Source: Cryptomeria japonica
Lineage: Eukaryota; Streptophyta; Pinopsida; Cupressales; Cupressaceae
NCBI RefSeq assembly: GCF_030272615.1
Contig: NC_081415.1
Coordinates: forward strand, 376,913,392 to 376,977,391
Direction: 5' to 3'
Length of the DNA stretch: 64,000 nucleotides
Shown here: positions 1-10,879 of the stretch, piece after piece
Position numbering within the stretch: the stretch's first letter is position 1
How the letters are laid out: each line of letters starts with the position of its first letter
Program-made: the position numbers and the translations under genes
Notes under the pieces: model-generated
Told to the model about the DNA's origin: nothing
Database searches by the model: none
The model's input: only the letters and a program-made list of their open reading frames with translations

Positions 1-49
1 GATGTCCAATTGACATGATAAATTGATCACTATCAATGATTGCAATTCA

Positions 50-250
50 AAAATGATATCGACAAGAGCTAATTGAAAATGCGAGAGAATTGGAATTGAG
101 CAAGGAAGAATGCAGAAGAAGGACACAATATCGACAAATGATAAAGTTTGAATGTGCAACATAGAAGAAATGTTAATAAGATGTGAAAACCCTAAAAGAA
201 GGTCAAGCAGACATGCTAAAGTATGATGCCGCAAGCGTTGACCATTTTTA
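50..250 (+). pseudogene. Coiled-coil-like coding remnant, unidentified
   Basis: One + frame reads as a charged, Glu/Lys/Arg/Gln-rich stretch (for example RELELSKEECRRR, then KTLKEGQADMLKYD) interrupted by three closely spaced stops around position 170-182 and closed by TAG near 246. The composition resembles the coiled-coil C-terminal parts of the accessory ORFs found elsewhere in this window, so this may be the tail of another retroelement ORF. I do not recognise a family. It lies about 800 bp upstream of the host gene and has no promoter or partner that can be seen. Confidence 0.3.
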
Positions 251-259
251 GATGCCTAC

Positions 260-780
260 AAAAGAAACAAGTCCAATTTATATATATGTATTTTGAATTT
301 TAAAAGAGAAAGGATTGATTTTATATTGCAAAATTGCACCGAGTTTACTTTTGCACCTCAATTTTGATCTAAGATAGATATCAGGAAATCTAAAAGTTCT
401 TGACATATAAGAAACTAAGATCAATCAAAACTCATGTAATTTACCAAATTTTATGTATAAATATACCACTTATATACTTAATTATGATATAAAAACTAAC
501 ATATCAAAACGAATAAAATGAAAGAAAAATATATGAAATAGATAATACTCATCATTAAAAAAAGTTAATCATAGAAAACATCTCTTATGAAAGACCAACT
601 TCTTACAGTTTTCTTAAGTAAAAGATTTAAAAAACATAAACAAGTTTTTATGCATAAGTGATATGACTTATTATTATTATTAATTAATATAATAGAAACA
701 AAGTTAAAATTTTAAAAAAATAGAAAATAACTTAATTAATTAGGAAAAACTTTCCCTTTCCCAAAAAATAAATAAATAAA
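260..780. other. AT-rich upstream flank, nothing recognised
   Basis: Very AT-rich sequence with homopolymer and TA-rich runs. No open frame, RNA gene or transposon end can be supported. Confidence 0.5.
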
Positions 781-1061
781 AATATATAGAGTCGATGAGT
801 CGATACTCTGCCCGGTGCCGTGTTTTTCTTCGTACTCCCTCATTTTTTATGAGAAAAGCGCGGCCGTTGACCCGACATACCCGCGAATCGCGATTATAAT
901 TTTGCGGACTTTTTGCCCACGTTCCATTTGACATTAATTTGGATTGCATTTCGTTTGGTTTTCCATGTCATCTCATTTCCCTCTCCTCTGCTCCAAATCT
1001 CAGAGCATCCTATTGTTTGAATTCTTTGATTTGCTTCTTTTGACCCGTAACACGTAGAAAG
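781..1061 (+). promoter_or_regulatory. Candidate core promoter and 5' UTR of the OBERON-like gene
   Basis: A weak TATA-like stretch (aatatataga, 781-790) and a pyrimidine patch (971-994, CT-rich) precede the start codon. Pyrimidine patches are common in plant core promoters. GC and CpG content rise here compared with the AT-rich DNA upstream, as expected near a gene start. The transcription start cannot be placed from sequence alone. Confidence 0.35.
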
Positions 1062-3723
1062 ATGCAGTTTCTTAAAGGCGAGGGCGAGGGCGAGGGCGAG
1101 GGGCAGAGCCGCAGCAGCTCTAGTAGCATGTCAAGTTGGCATCCTCGCGCAGATGGAGATGGAGATGGAGACGGACATCACTTCAATATCAATATCAATA
1201 TCAATATCGATGACAATGGCAATGACACGGCAGAGGCAGAGACAAAAGCAGGATGCACTGATTTCTCCCATGTTGGAGACGATTCGGGTAAGTCCTGTGA
1301 TCAAATGCTTTGTTTTCATGGGGTAAAGCAGGGAATTCCCATTAGTAGGAACGGGGAACAGGTGAGAGAAGAAATGAATGGGGGTTTTCCCAAGGAGTGG
1401 AGGAATGTCAGCCAAACGGAGGTGGGCGTTTTCTCAATGAAAAAGAGGAACAACTGTGAGGCATTTGGGGATGACTCGAACAATTATGACTTGGGTTCCC
1501 AATTAAAAACTAGTAGAGAATTAGATGGTAGAAACGTGATAGAGAAATTGGAGTTCGTTCCCGATAGGTTTAACACTTTGAAATCGGGTCATATTGTTGA
1601 TCTGTTTGAAGAAACGGAAATGGTGAAAAGAGATAGCTTGAGAAGTGGGCCAAGTTCAGAGAGGAAGGAAATCGATCTAGAGTTGGCGGACGGTGATTGT
1701 CCGGAAACTGCGAAGGAGATGGGGAGCGAAGAGTTGACATTGAGTTATATGTGCGATAAGTCAAAATCCTCATTCAAGGCAAATTCACAAGCTGCACTCA
1801 GAGGTAGTTTTATTGGGCCCGAGCTCAAAGATAAAGGCAAACAATCGGCTCTTTCTATGTCCAACGGTACAGAGCCTGCAGACTACAGTGGCAGGTGGCT
1901 TGAAAGGGACTTTTTACATTTGAGGACAAGTTGGGAAGAACAGAGGTCTTGTAGAATAGAAAAGGGGTTAAGCAGCAGGCATCTTCCTAGAGGAGAGCAG
2001 GCTCCCCAACTGGAATTGTGTGCAGAAGAACAAAGACAAAAGAAGCCTAAAACCGAGTGCTTTCAACTTTCTTTGGGCTTGCCAGACGTCTCAATGACTT
2101 TAGCATCACCAGACCTAAATGTGCCTCCTGCTCTACCTACTCAGACAAGAAGTATCCAATCACTGGGTCATACAAACCACACAAGGACAAGTTCATTGGG
2201 TCATACAAACCATACAAGGACAAGCTCAGATGGATTTACTACGTCTCTTGAATATTCACAGTCACATACTTTTGTTCATAATCCCAGCTGCTCTCTCACA
2301 CAAAACTCTTTGGAAAATTATGAATACTCTGTTGGTAGTCACCCAGTATCTCAAGGGAATGATCAGATATCTTATGGAAATTGGCAAACCCCAAATGTAA
2401 GTGAGCAGGTTTCTCATAGGAACCATGAATCAATAGGCCAGGCACAAGAGAGGTCAAAATCTGGAAGGGACATTTCATTGTATCAGAAAGTTTTTTTGCA
2501 GAATGGAAACACGCAAGGCCAGCAAGCCTCTCAAGGTTCTTTTGGTGGGAATGACAGGGATAGGAACTTTGTTGGAAATGAAAGGATTGGGGCCGATTCT
2601 CATTCTCAGGGCAGTTATCAAAAGGCAGTACGGCAGCAAGCAAGGACCTTGGATGGGGGTCCGGGTGAAAATGATAGCAACGAAAGGCAGTTTAGTTTCC
2701 CCAGAGAAATACCTGAACAATCTAGACGAGATGCTTGGTCTTCACCATCACGGAGTGTGAGTTCCCAAGAGACAAGGTCTACACAGCAAAAGCGAATTGA
2801 GAAAGGCATGCCAAAACCAGAAGCAAACAGAGATATTTTATTTCCAAAGAACAAGCAAGTAACAGATGGAGAACAACCTGCGATGAGAGACATTTTAACA
2901 GCTGATAGGATTATTCGTGAGATTGTTTTAGAACCAATTAATATTATGGCTCAAAAACTTCAAGAACTGCCAGACAACATCCTTGATGATGCGAGGGAGT
3001 ATTTACAAGATCTCATTGGGAATAATGAAAAGAGAGAGCATTTTGCTAATTTTCAGAAAATCCTTCAGAGAAGAAGCGACTTAACTTCAGATATGCTAAT
3101 AAAATCTCACAGGTTTCAGTTGGAGATCTTAGTTACCCTGAAAACAGGAATTAAAACATTTTTAAGGTGTAATCATATTCCAATCTCTGAGCTAGTTGAT
3201 GTCTTCCTAGATTTCAGGTGCAGAAACTTGGCCTGTAAGAGTCAATTGCCAGTGGATGACTGTGAATGTAAAGTCTGTTCTCAGAGGAGTGGGTTTTGCA
3301 GCTCATGCATGTGTCTTATTTGCTCGGAGTTTGATTGTGCATTCAATACATGTAGCTGGGTTGGCTGTGATATGTGTTTACATTGGTGTCATACTGATTG
3401 TGGTATTCGTAAATCATATATCAAACCTAGTCCCAGCTTAAAAGGAGCACCTGGGACCACTGAGATGCAGTTTCACTGCATTGCTTGTGATCATTATTCT
3501 GAGATGTTTGGGTTTGTGAAGGACGTTTTTAAGAGGTTTGCCAAGGAATGGGTAGGTGAGACTCTTGTAAAAGAGCTTGATTTTGTAAGGAGGATATTCC
3601 AAGAAAGTGAGGACCCAAGAGGAAAACAATTGCAAAGCAAGGCTGAGGAGATGCTGGTTAAACTTCAAAGTAAAAATTATGGTTCTTCAGAGGTCTGTAA
3701 TTTTCTTTTGTCATTTTTTACTG
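1062..3723 (+). CDS. OBE4: OBERON/TITANIA-like PHD-finger protein, coding exon 1
   Basis: Codes for residues 1-887 plus the first base of codon 888. OBERON proteins are nuclear PHD-finger proteins needed in Arabidopsis for meristem and embryonic root establishment. Visible features: a low-complexity N-terminus; an EAR-like LSLGL at 336-340; a tandem duplication of SLGHTNHTRTS at 367-388; a NPSCSLTQNS block typical of the OBE3/OBE4 branch; the helical OBERON domain from about residue 608 (RDILTADRIIREIV); and the Cys-rich PHD region 734-810 with C734, C736, C739, C746, C749, C751, C754, C769, C772, C776, H777, C780, H805, C806 and C809. The frame stays open 190 nt past the chosen donor (GT at 3724), but the family's coiled-coil C-terminus is missing there and is found in the exon at 52931. 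The ATG at 1062 is the first in frame. The symbol is assigned by resemblance; OBE3 is the alternative. Confidence 0.9.
1077..1208 (+). repeat. Three in-frame hexanucleotide microsatellites
   Basis: GGCGAG x4 (1077-1100), GATGGA x4 with one substitution (1152-1175) and AATATC x4 (1185-1208). They encode Gly-Glu, Asp-Gly and Asn-Ile dipeptide runs at the start of the OBERON-like protein. All are multiples of three and keep the frame. This N-terminal stretch is outside any recognised domain. Confidence 0.9.
2160..2225 (+). repeat. 33-bp tandem duplication inside OBERON-like exon 1
   Basis: Two adjacent 33-bp copies (2160-2192 and 2193-2225) differ at only a few positions and encode SLGHTNHTRTS twice, in frame. 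It lies between the EAR-like motif and the NPSCSLTQNS block. Confidence 0.9.
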
Positions 3724-6180
3724 GTAAGCTTCTTAAGCCTTCTCCCAAGCTTTTGAATTGCTGCTCCGATTTTATTTCAAGGCATCTAGAAGCAGTAGGA
3801 AAAAATGACGATCAAAGTAAAAGATTGTTTTTTTTTTCTCCTTCCGGTTTATTTGATGAAAACTATGTTATGTTCTTGAACCTGCTGTTGTTGCTGGAAA
3901 AAATATGCACATAAAATCTTAAAATTTGAATTCTGAGCTTAAATTCTGAAACAAAATCTAAAATTCAGTTATTTTTATTTTTCTTTTTAGGACTGAAGTC
4001 AGAAATTTCTTAAAAAGGATCTATAGTAGATGAAGAACTCCAAAATCCAAAATGGGAACCTGAATGGCACTTCATTGTAATCTGAATAGCATTTTGATTT
4101 ATTATTTCTGGACGGTACATATGATAAACAAAGAAATATTCCTACAAAGGCACGAATGGCAAGCTCATGCAGAGTATCCTATAAAGACAGCATGTGCACT
4201 GCGTTTGGCCAAGTACTGTTCATTCACCAACTATTCATGTCCAACCATTCCAAGATATCCAATAGATCCCCTTCCTCTAAGGCATAAGGACTTTTTGAAT
4301 AAGTTGTTTCCTTTGCATCCAGGATAATGTATGCTTCAAACACCCTTATTATGGCAAGATCCTCTGCAATTCCTGATGATGAATGTATTGCATTGCTATT
4401 TATTAATATTTGTAACTCTATATGATACTTATGATTTTTTGTAACTCAAAACTCTTTACTCTGTGTAACTATAACAAAATAACTTAAAAACTCCTATAAG
4501 AAGATAATTTGTAACTCCTTTCTTATGATGTCTACAGCAAGATTCTTTCTTATTCCTATGACTTGCATGTTGGAATGCTCTATATAATACAAGCAAAAAT
4601 TAAAGTCTATTTTCACCCTAAATATATCTAAGATGACAATAAAATGCTTTTGAAACAAAAATGGGCATATATAATAAGAATAAAATTTAAACCACCAAGT
4701 CCAAACAGTCACAATGTAATGGTAAAGAGGGGAAAACTCTTTGAGATTAATCTAGTTTCTAATTCCTATTATGCAATAAGTTAACCCATATTTTGGAGGA
4801 TATTTCATAGAGGTTGCAGATAGCCATATGAATGTTTGGGGTGCTTGGAGACCGGGGTGAAACGTTCCTGTATAGTCCTCCAGAAAAGCAGAAAATGGGA
4901 TGTCCAGAGGCACCCACTGAATTTGAGCAATGTTACCCTTTTTATGAAAGTCCAAGGGGACATCAGGCAGTTCAGAAAACAGAAAAAAAACAAAAAACCA
5001 ATGTCATTGAGAACAAGACCTTTAGCGGGGTTTGCCTTATAGTAGAATTCCTAAATTATGTGTGTTTTTGGTTCTTTAAAATACAACAAATGGAGATCTA
5101 TCTTAATTAGCTGCAAAACCATCTGTCTTGCTCTTGCATTCACACTATATTTTTATTTTTTGCTTGCCCTCCTTGCTTAAGTGTTTGTTTATAGCATGTC
5201 TTCTGTGTTGGGACTAAATCACTATTTTAAGGAAGGGTAGTAACAAGTTTCAGAAATTGGCAGTTAATGCATCTGACAAGTGGGTGATTGATAATTGAGT
5301 GTTTGATTACATTATTTTTATGTTTTAATATGTATTGTAATTTATAAATTTAAATATAAAATTTTAAATGTAAGTTTAATAGCTGCCTTTGTTCTCCCCT
5401 TGCTGTCTTTAAAATCCAGATTTTATGTGCCATCCCCAAAACTACATCCCCTTGCTCCATTGTTCTCAAAACTTGGAGAAACGTTGGTTGCATAGTTTTT
5501 AAATATCAACAACCAAGGTTGTGATGAATTGAAACTAGTGTACATTTAACCTAAGGAAAAAACCATAAAATTTAGTCCTTAAATATCTACATTTGTAGAA
5601 ACATATTAATATAGACACTAGATGCATTTCAAGGGGGATATCATCTTGTTATTTGTTGTTATCAATATAGGAGACAATTATCACAGTCCGAGATTTTATT
5701 CACATTAAATTTGATGAATGCGTTCCACATATTGATATAGTAGTCAAAGTGATACAACATGCTTTATTTAAGAGTTTTCTTATTTTGTAAAGTCATTAAT
5801 TTCCTCGTAAACATTATTGATTTATTCGCTATTAGTAGAAAGAGATTGAAACCCTTTTAACAAATGACACTTATCCATTGTTTACAACCTATCTCAATGT
5901 TATTTGTCATATTAGTACAAAACTCAGTTGTATTTTATTCTTCTGATATGTAATAAGGAAGAATGTTAAGGTTTGATATTTATAATAATTAGCAAAGGTT
6001 AGGTATATTTTAGTGAGTGATAGGAATTACGCAACATCTAATTTGTGTCATATTTCAAAAATAATAGTTCAAAGGTTCTATATGATAGATTCAAAGTTAC
6101 ACATGCAGAGCCATATTCAGTCATCAAGATATTCATTCATTGTGAATAACTCCACAAACTAGTCTGAAAATTAGAATTTC
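3724..6180. other. 5' part of the intron, no recognisable element
   Basis: AT-rich, with a few short open frames (such as 4064-4327) that lack recognisable motifs. No LTR end, primer-binding site or inverted repeat was found. It may be original intron or old transposon DNA past recognition. Confidence 0.4.
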
Positions 6181-6321
6181 ACATTCATCTTGCCAGTGGC
6201 AACAAGGCAGCTCATTTAAATAAAAAGTGTCACAGAGACAATTTTCCACATGAAAGAACGCTTAAAATCAAAATATTTCAAAACAGTATCCCTGTAAGAA
6301 ACACACATAACAAAGAGGGAC

Positions 6322-6522
6322 TCAGTGCAGGCAGGCAAAATGCAATCTCAGGATAACAGCACATGCATCTGCAGCCTCAATTTTAGACAAGTAATCACAA
6401 TTTACAGCCTTCTTAAAGTTAGTTCTAAGATCATAGCCATATGTTGATTTGAAAAGTTCAAAGCAATCTCTTAGATATACTGAATAAACCACAAGAAACT
6501 TGTTCAAAATTTCTTTTATCAC
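6322..6522 (-). pseudogene. Coding-like C-terminal fragment, unidentified
   Basis: A 66-codon minus-strand frame with balanced, protein-like composition (contains FELFKSTYGYDL, then CDYLSKIEAADACAV) ends in TGA, followed by DNA resembling a 3' UTR. It does not look like retroelement coding sequence and I cannot name its family. It may be the 3' end of a retrocopied or captured host gene lying inside the intron, antisense to it. No upstream exon was recognised. Confidence 0.3.
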
Positions 6523-6599
6523 AGCTGACTACCATACAAAAAGTCAGTTCTACCTCTAGTTCACAGAATCATAATCCTTGATGTAAGAACATCCTAGGG

Positions 6600-7565
6600 G
6601 TTGAGCAATATTGCATCATTGAATAAGAATATGCACTGTTTTGGTTAGTCTGCACAGTGGATTAATAGGAGTCTTTTGGTTTGAAATGCGCATTGTGCGT
6701 TTTGGTGCACAGTTTTGGTTGTGTGTGTTTAGAAGCTTGCTGCTTGAGTAATCTACAACGTTACTGTGAAAGCCATTGGTTGCGACTTCCACACGGGGCA
6801 TAAAGGCTGAAGCGGGCTTTTGCCTTTGTAAATATAGAGTGAACTCTCATGGAACTGGACAGAATGGATTGTGTCATCAAGGTGTTGTGTGTTAGTGCAC
6901 AAGCTTAGGGAAGCCATATAGATCTAGTTACACATTGGAGGTTGGATATATTGAAAAGCTATTCATTGGCTGATATAGAGAAAATGACAAGCACTCTTTT
7001 CTTGATAAGTCAGATTCTCTAGAATGGTTATAAGTATTTGAATGTCATTCTGAAGTGTACAGAAACATGAAGGAATTTGAAGAATCACAGGATGGAAGCA
7101 AAATGTCAAGTTTCTTGAAGCTTTGATTACATATGTGTGGTGTGGGAAGGACCTTTCAATTCCCACATTTGTGGGAAAATTCCTTTTGTAGAGGTTACTG
7201 AAGTTGGGCTGAAGTCTTAAGCCAAGTGCAAGAAACTGAACTGCTCCGAATGCATTGTTGGAGTTGGAGCTCGGGGCGAGAATGTAGTGATTCATAGGCA
7301 TGGTTAGTCGTGTAAAAGGGTTTAGATTGTATCATAGAAAGTCTTTGTGAGTAGGCTGAATATTCATTGGGATAGGTAGCATATGTTGGCTAGGTTCCTT
7401 ACAATTTTGGAGTGGCCCATAAGATGTGTAAATCTTTTGCAAACAATAGAGAGTATTTTCTTGATTGTTCATTGTTCTTCCTTGTTCTTGTGCTTTCACT
7501 ATGTAAGTTTGAGCAACTATTAGCCAATTGCTTATTTGACCTGCTTGCAGTCTGTGTCAAATGGC
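6600..7565 (+). mobile_element. LTR-like sequence, left copy, of a decayed retroelement
   Basis: The part from about 7290 to 7550 is repeated, diverged, at 8810-8907 and again at about 10335-10480. Shared blocks include TTTAGATTGTAT, ATATTCATTGGG and GTTCTTCCTT. A TATA-like TAAATATAGAG lies near 6830. A primer-site-like TGGCACCAGAAT follows at about 7562. The left boundary is a guess. Confidence 0.45.
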
Positions 7566-8099
7566 ACCAGAATAGGAGTCGGTTCCTGTGAGTGAGAGTT
7601 GTGCTGGCTCCATAACATAGTGCATCTGTGCATGTTTCACATTACAAGTGGTCTAGAAGGGATAATGGTCCATAAAAGAAGAAGAGGATCAGGAAAGAAT
7701 AGAGTGGGAATAGTTCTTCACATTGTAGACCTTGCCAGGATGTTGAGATCTCTTTAGTCAAGGTTTAATGTCATGAAGACTATGCAGAGTGGAGTAGTTG
7801 TGACAGAGAATGTTAATGAGGACTAGAGAGAAGATATGGTTGGCACCAAACAAATAGACCTTGACTTTGAAGAGGAAGTCACTACAAAAGATAGGCTGGC
7901 AAGAGTCATCTGAAGTCTGGATACAAACCAAGGTTTGATCTCCCAAACTTCTAAGGTAGCCTAAATTTAGAAGAATTATAGATATGACAACCCGAGTTGG
8001 AGAAATATTACGAGTTTGAATCAATCGAGGACCCCTGAAGCATCAAGTATCGAGCACAAGGTTGAAGGGACATATTGCATTATGGTACTATGTGCAAAG

Positions 8100-8640
8100 T
8101 GAACACATCTAAGAAATACAAGAAAGTGATTGTAGACTGGAATTGCATGGTCAGGAAACCCAAGGGTAAGTTCGTGCTGTTATACTGTACAATGGACCTT
8201 TTCAAGAAGGTCCAAAATTTTTGCTATGAACCATCATAAAAGAATATAGAGAGGAATTTAATAGACTTAGCAGACAGGTTTTTTTCATGGAAAAAATGAG
8301 AAGTTTCTAGATATGTCAATGAGTTGCACATTTCAATTCAAGATGAAATATGTTTCCTTAAAAGTTAATTTACATTTTGTAGAAGAGGCCTATCGAATAG
8401 TGTTAAGAGTAAGGAAATCTTGTAGACAACTCTGGCAAGAGCAAAGGGCAAAGGAATAAATTGGAAGACACATGTACATGTAGAAAGAAGTTTTGGAAAC
8501 AAGTTTTGCACAGAGCTGAATTGGTGAGTATATTTCAAGTTGTAGAGGAAGAGGGGGCTGTAGAGGAGGTGGCTTCAAAGGGATCTACTATAGATGTGGA
8601 TAGGTAGGTTATAGAGCATATGATTGTCTAAAAGTCAATC
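8100..8640 (+). pseudogene. Degenerate retroelement gag with zinc-knuckle relic
   Basis: Broken + frames between two LTR-like repeats. At about 8571-8632 the frame reads YYRCG-stop-VGYRAYDC, which matches a CCHC knuckle in spacing but with the first Cys and the His replaced by Tyr and one stop. An Arg/Gly-rich stretch precedes it, as in many gag proteins. No pol was recognised, so Copia or gypsy membership is undecided. Confidence 0.4.
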
Positions 8641-8734
8641 AAGAGCAACAATGTTTGGAAAAGTGAGTACATGTCTTATAGGATGCAAGCTAAAGTGTTA
8701 GATCTCTTGAATTTTTAGTTATAGATGTGTTGTG

Positions 8735-10480
8735 TGACAATGACCTTAAAGTTTCCACATTTGTTGTGCAAGAAGTTGAAGTGCTGTAGATAAATTGCTA
8801 GAGTTAAAGTGTGGTTCACAAGCATAGTTGGGCTTGTAAAGGGCTTAGATTGTATTGCAGAGCTTTTGCAAGTAGCCTAAATATTCATTGGGCTAGGTAG
8901 TTTAGGCTGTCATGTCCCCTTTTATGGATTGAAATAATTAATAATTTTATTTAAAGCTGGGCTGACAATTTCTAATTTTAAGGGGAACTTAATAATATTA
9001 TTTTAATTAAAATAAAAGGTGTTTGTAAACATTAGTACAAAATAAAAGTCTTTTAAATACTGAAAATGAAAACAATTCGAAAAGGTCTATTGAGGAGGCA
9101 CTATATTCGTTTGATTTCATTCAGGTTAAATTTTGCATCCAATATTCAGATTTGAGCAGTTTGTTCAATCTAGGGCATCCAAGGATGAAAACCTGTGGTT
9201 TGTTTGGGGTTTGAGAGGATGAAAATGCTCTTGAACTCCACATTTTGGATCAAGGATGAAGACTCTTGTTCCAATTTTGGGTGATTGTTTATGGGAATCA
9301 CAATTGCGCTGATTTCTGAAGGATTTGCAGTTTGCTACAGTGCTGCTACTCTTTTTTGCAAACAAATATCATCATTTCATCATGGCATCTTTGAAGGTTG
9401 TAAATATTAAGTTTCAATTTTCTGGTGGATTTTGGACATCACTAGGAGCTGAATCTGAGTTACCTTGCCTGAGTGCCACATTGAGGAAGTAAAATTCACA
9501 CATTTAGGGCACTTTATCAGTCGAACCAGCTGATGCATTCATCTCTCGGTCATCACTTAATGTGTCAAGGGTGATCACATCTGTTGAAGGAGGAAATTGA
9601 GAACTTGTCTATTGTTTGCAGCATCCATGACATGCTTGTTACACCATAATCTGCCCAGTAGGCAGGGATATGAGTACTTATGGGAGTGGTTGTACCATAT
9701 TCTGTCCAGATCACAGGAATACCAGCAAATGTTGAAGTGGCTTTTTCATTTCTACCTAGATCACAGGTTAGCAGCTGCTGTAGCAATCGTCTAAGGTGCT
9801 GCCTTGGATTCCAAGCATATCAACTGTGATCCTTAGTAGCTCATCAAATAAAATGTAAGTTTCTAGATTATGCTTTATAGAAAATAAAAGGGTTGTCACC
9901 TCTGTGGCTGTCATATAACATTGTTTTTCGATATGTTAAATATGTCAATAATGAATACCATGATATGAGGATATTCCAAATGGTTATATTTACTGTAGTC
10001 ATTTTTTATTTCCTATTACTCACAAGCTGGGCCGTGGAATTGAGTTTATATTGATGTTCTTGATCATTGAAACATTTCAGCTCCGAGATTATATTGCACC
10101 CCAGGGTTTATACCCAGACACACAAACATTTATAATTGTTAAAATTTGTTTCAGATTCATCATCTGAAATGATATTTCAATATTTGAAGGTTTGATCAAA
10201 GCATTTATAGCTATTTGTTTTCAACTTCAATCTGCTGTTCCACTTTATTTTGGTTGTCAAAATTCAGGAAATACAAAATAAAGTAAATAAATCAAAATCC
10301 AAAAAGGAAACATTTCATGGGCTGACTGGTGCAAATCTTTTACATATAAAATAGATTGTGTATTTTTCTGATTCTTTTTTGTTCTTCCTTTTTTGTCTGT
10401 GCTTTTGTTGTGTGACTGTAGGCAACTGTTAGCCACTTGTTCAGTTGATCTACTTGCAGCTTGTTTTAAACCCCATTTAT
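8735..10480 (+). mobile_element. Right LTR of the decayed retroelement, split by an insertion
   Basis: 8735-8907 and about 10318-10480 together match the left copy around 7140-7560. The intervening 8908-10317 is absent from the left copy, which shows a later insertion. Confidence 0.5.
8908..10317 (+). mobile_element. Solo LTR, 1,410 bp, inserted in an older LTR
   Basis: Starts TGTCATGTCCCC and ends AACATTTCA. It is flanked by TAGGC (8903-8907) and TGGGC (10318-10322), a 5-bp target duplication with one change. The TGTCATG start recurs at 31003, 37817 and 44978. There is no internal region, so it is most simply a solo LTR left by LTR-LTR recombination. Confidence 0.6.
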
Positions 10481-10774
10481 CCTAACCATAAGAATGGCTA
10501 TTGAATCTAATCATGACCCTAATGGGTTTATGATATTGACAAAGTAATCCTTTTGCTTTGCATGCGTTCTTCCTTTTCACAACTGGAGGATCAAGCATGG
10601 AACTAGGGCAGACATACAAGTTCTTGCACACACACACACACTCACACTAAACAACAAGTGTAATATTGTACCAGTTTGCATACATTATAATCAATTGTGG
10701 CTCATATCGGCGATGGTCACTGTATATTTGTAATGGATATAGTTCAGAGCTATCAGATTTCCATAATCCATTCA

Positions 10775-10858
10775 ATTAATGTATACAATTTCTGGATTTC
10801 TGGATTTAATGGTTAAAACATTTATACACAATCCAATCCAGAAATTGTATACATTAAT
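10775..10858. repeat. Perfect 24-bp inverted repeat
   Basis: 10775-10798 is the exact reverse complement of 10835-10858, with a 36-bp loop. It may be part of a small inverted-repeat element, but no target duplication was found. Confidence 0.75.
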
Positions 10859-10879
10859 GGATATAGTTGCCTTTAACTA

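Noticed and set aside
1131-1415. Minus-strand frame opposite OBERON exon 1
   Set aside because: Its Ile-Asp and Ser-Ile runs are the reverse reading of the coding hexanucleotide repeats.
2057-2760. Short frames overlapping OBERON exon 1 in other phases
   Set aside because: Shadows of the conserved coding frame.
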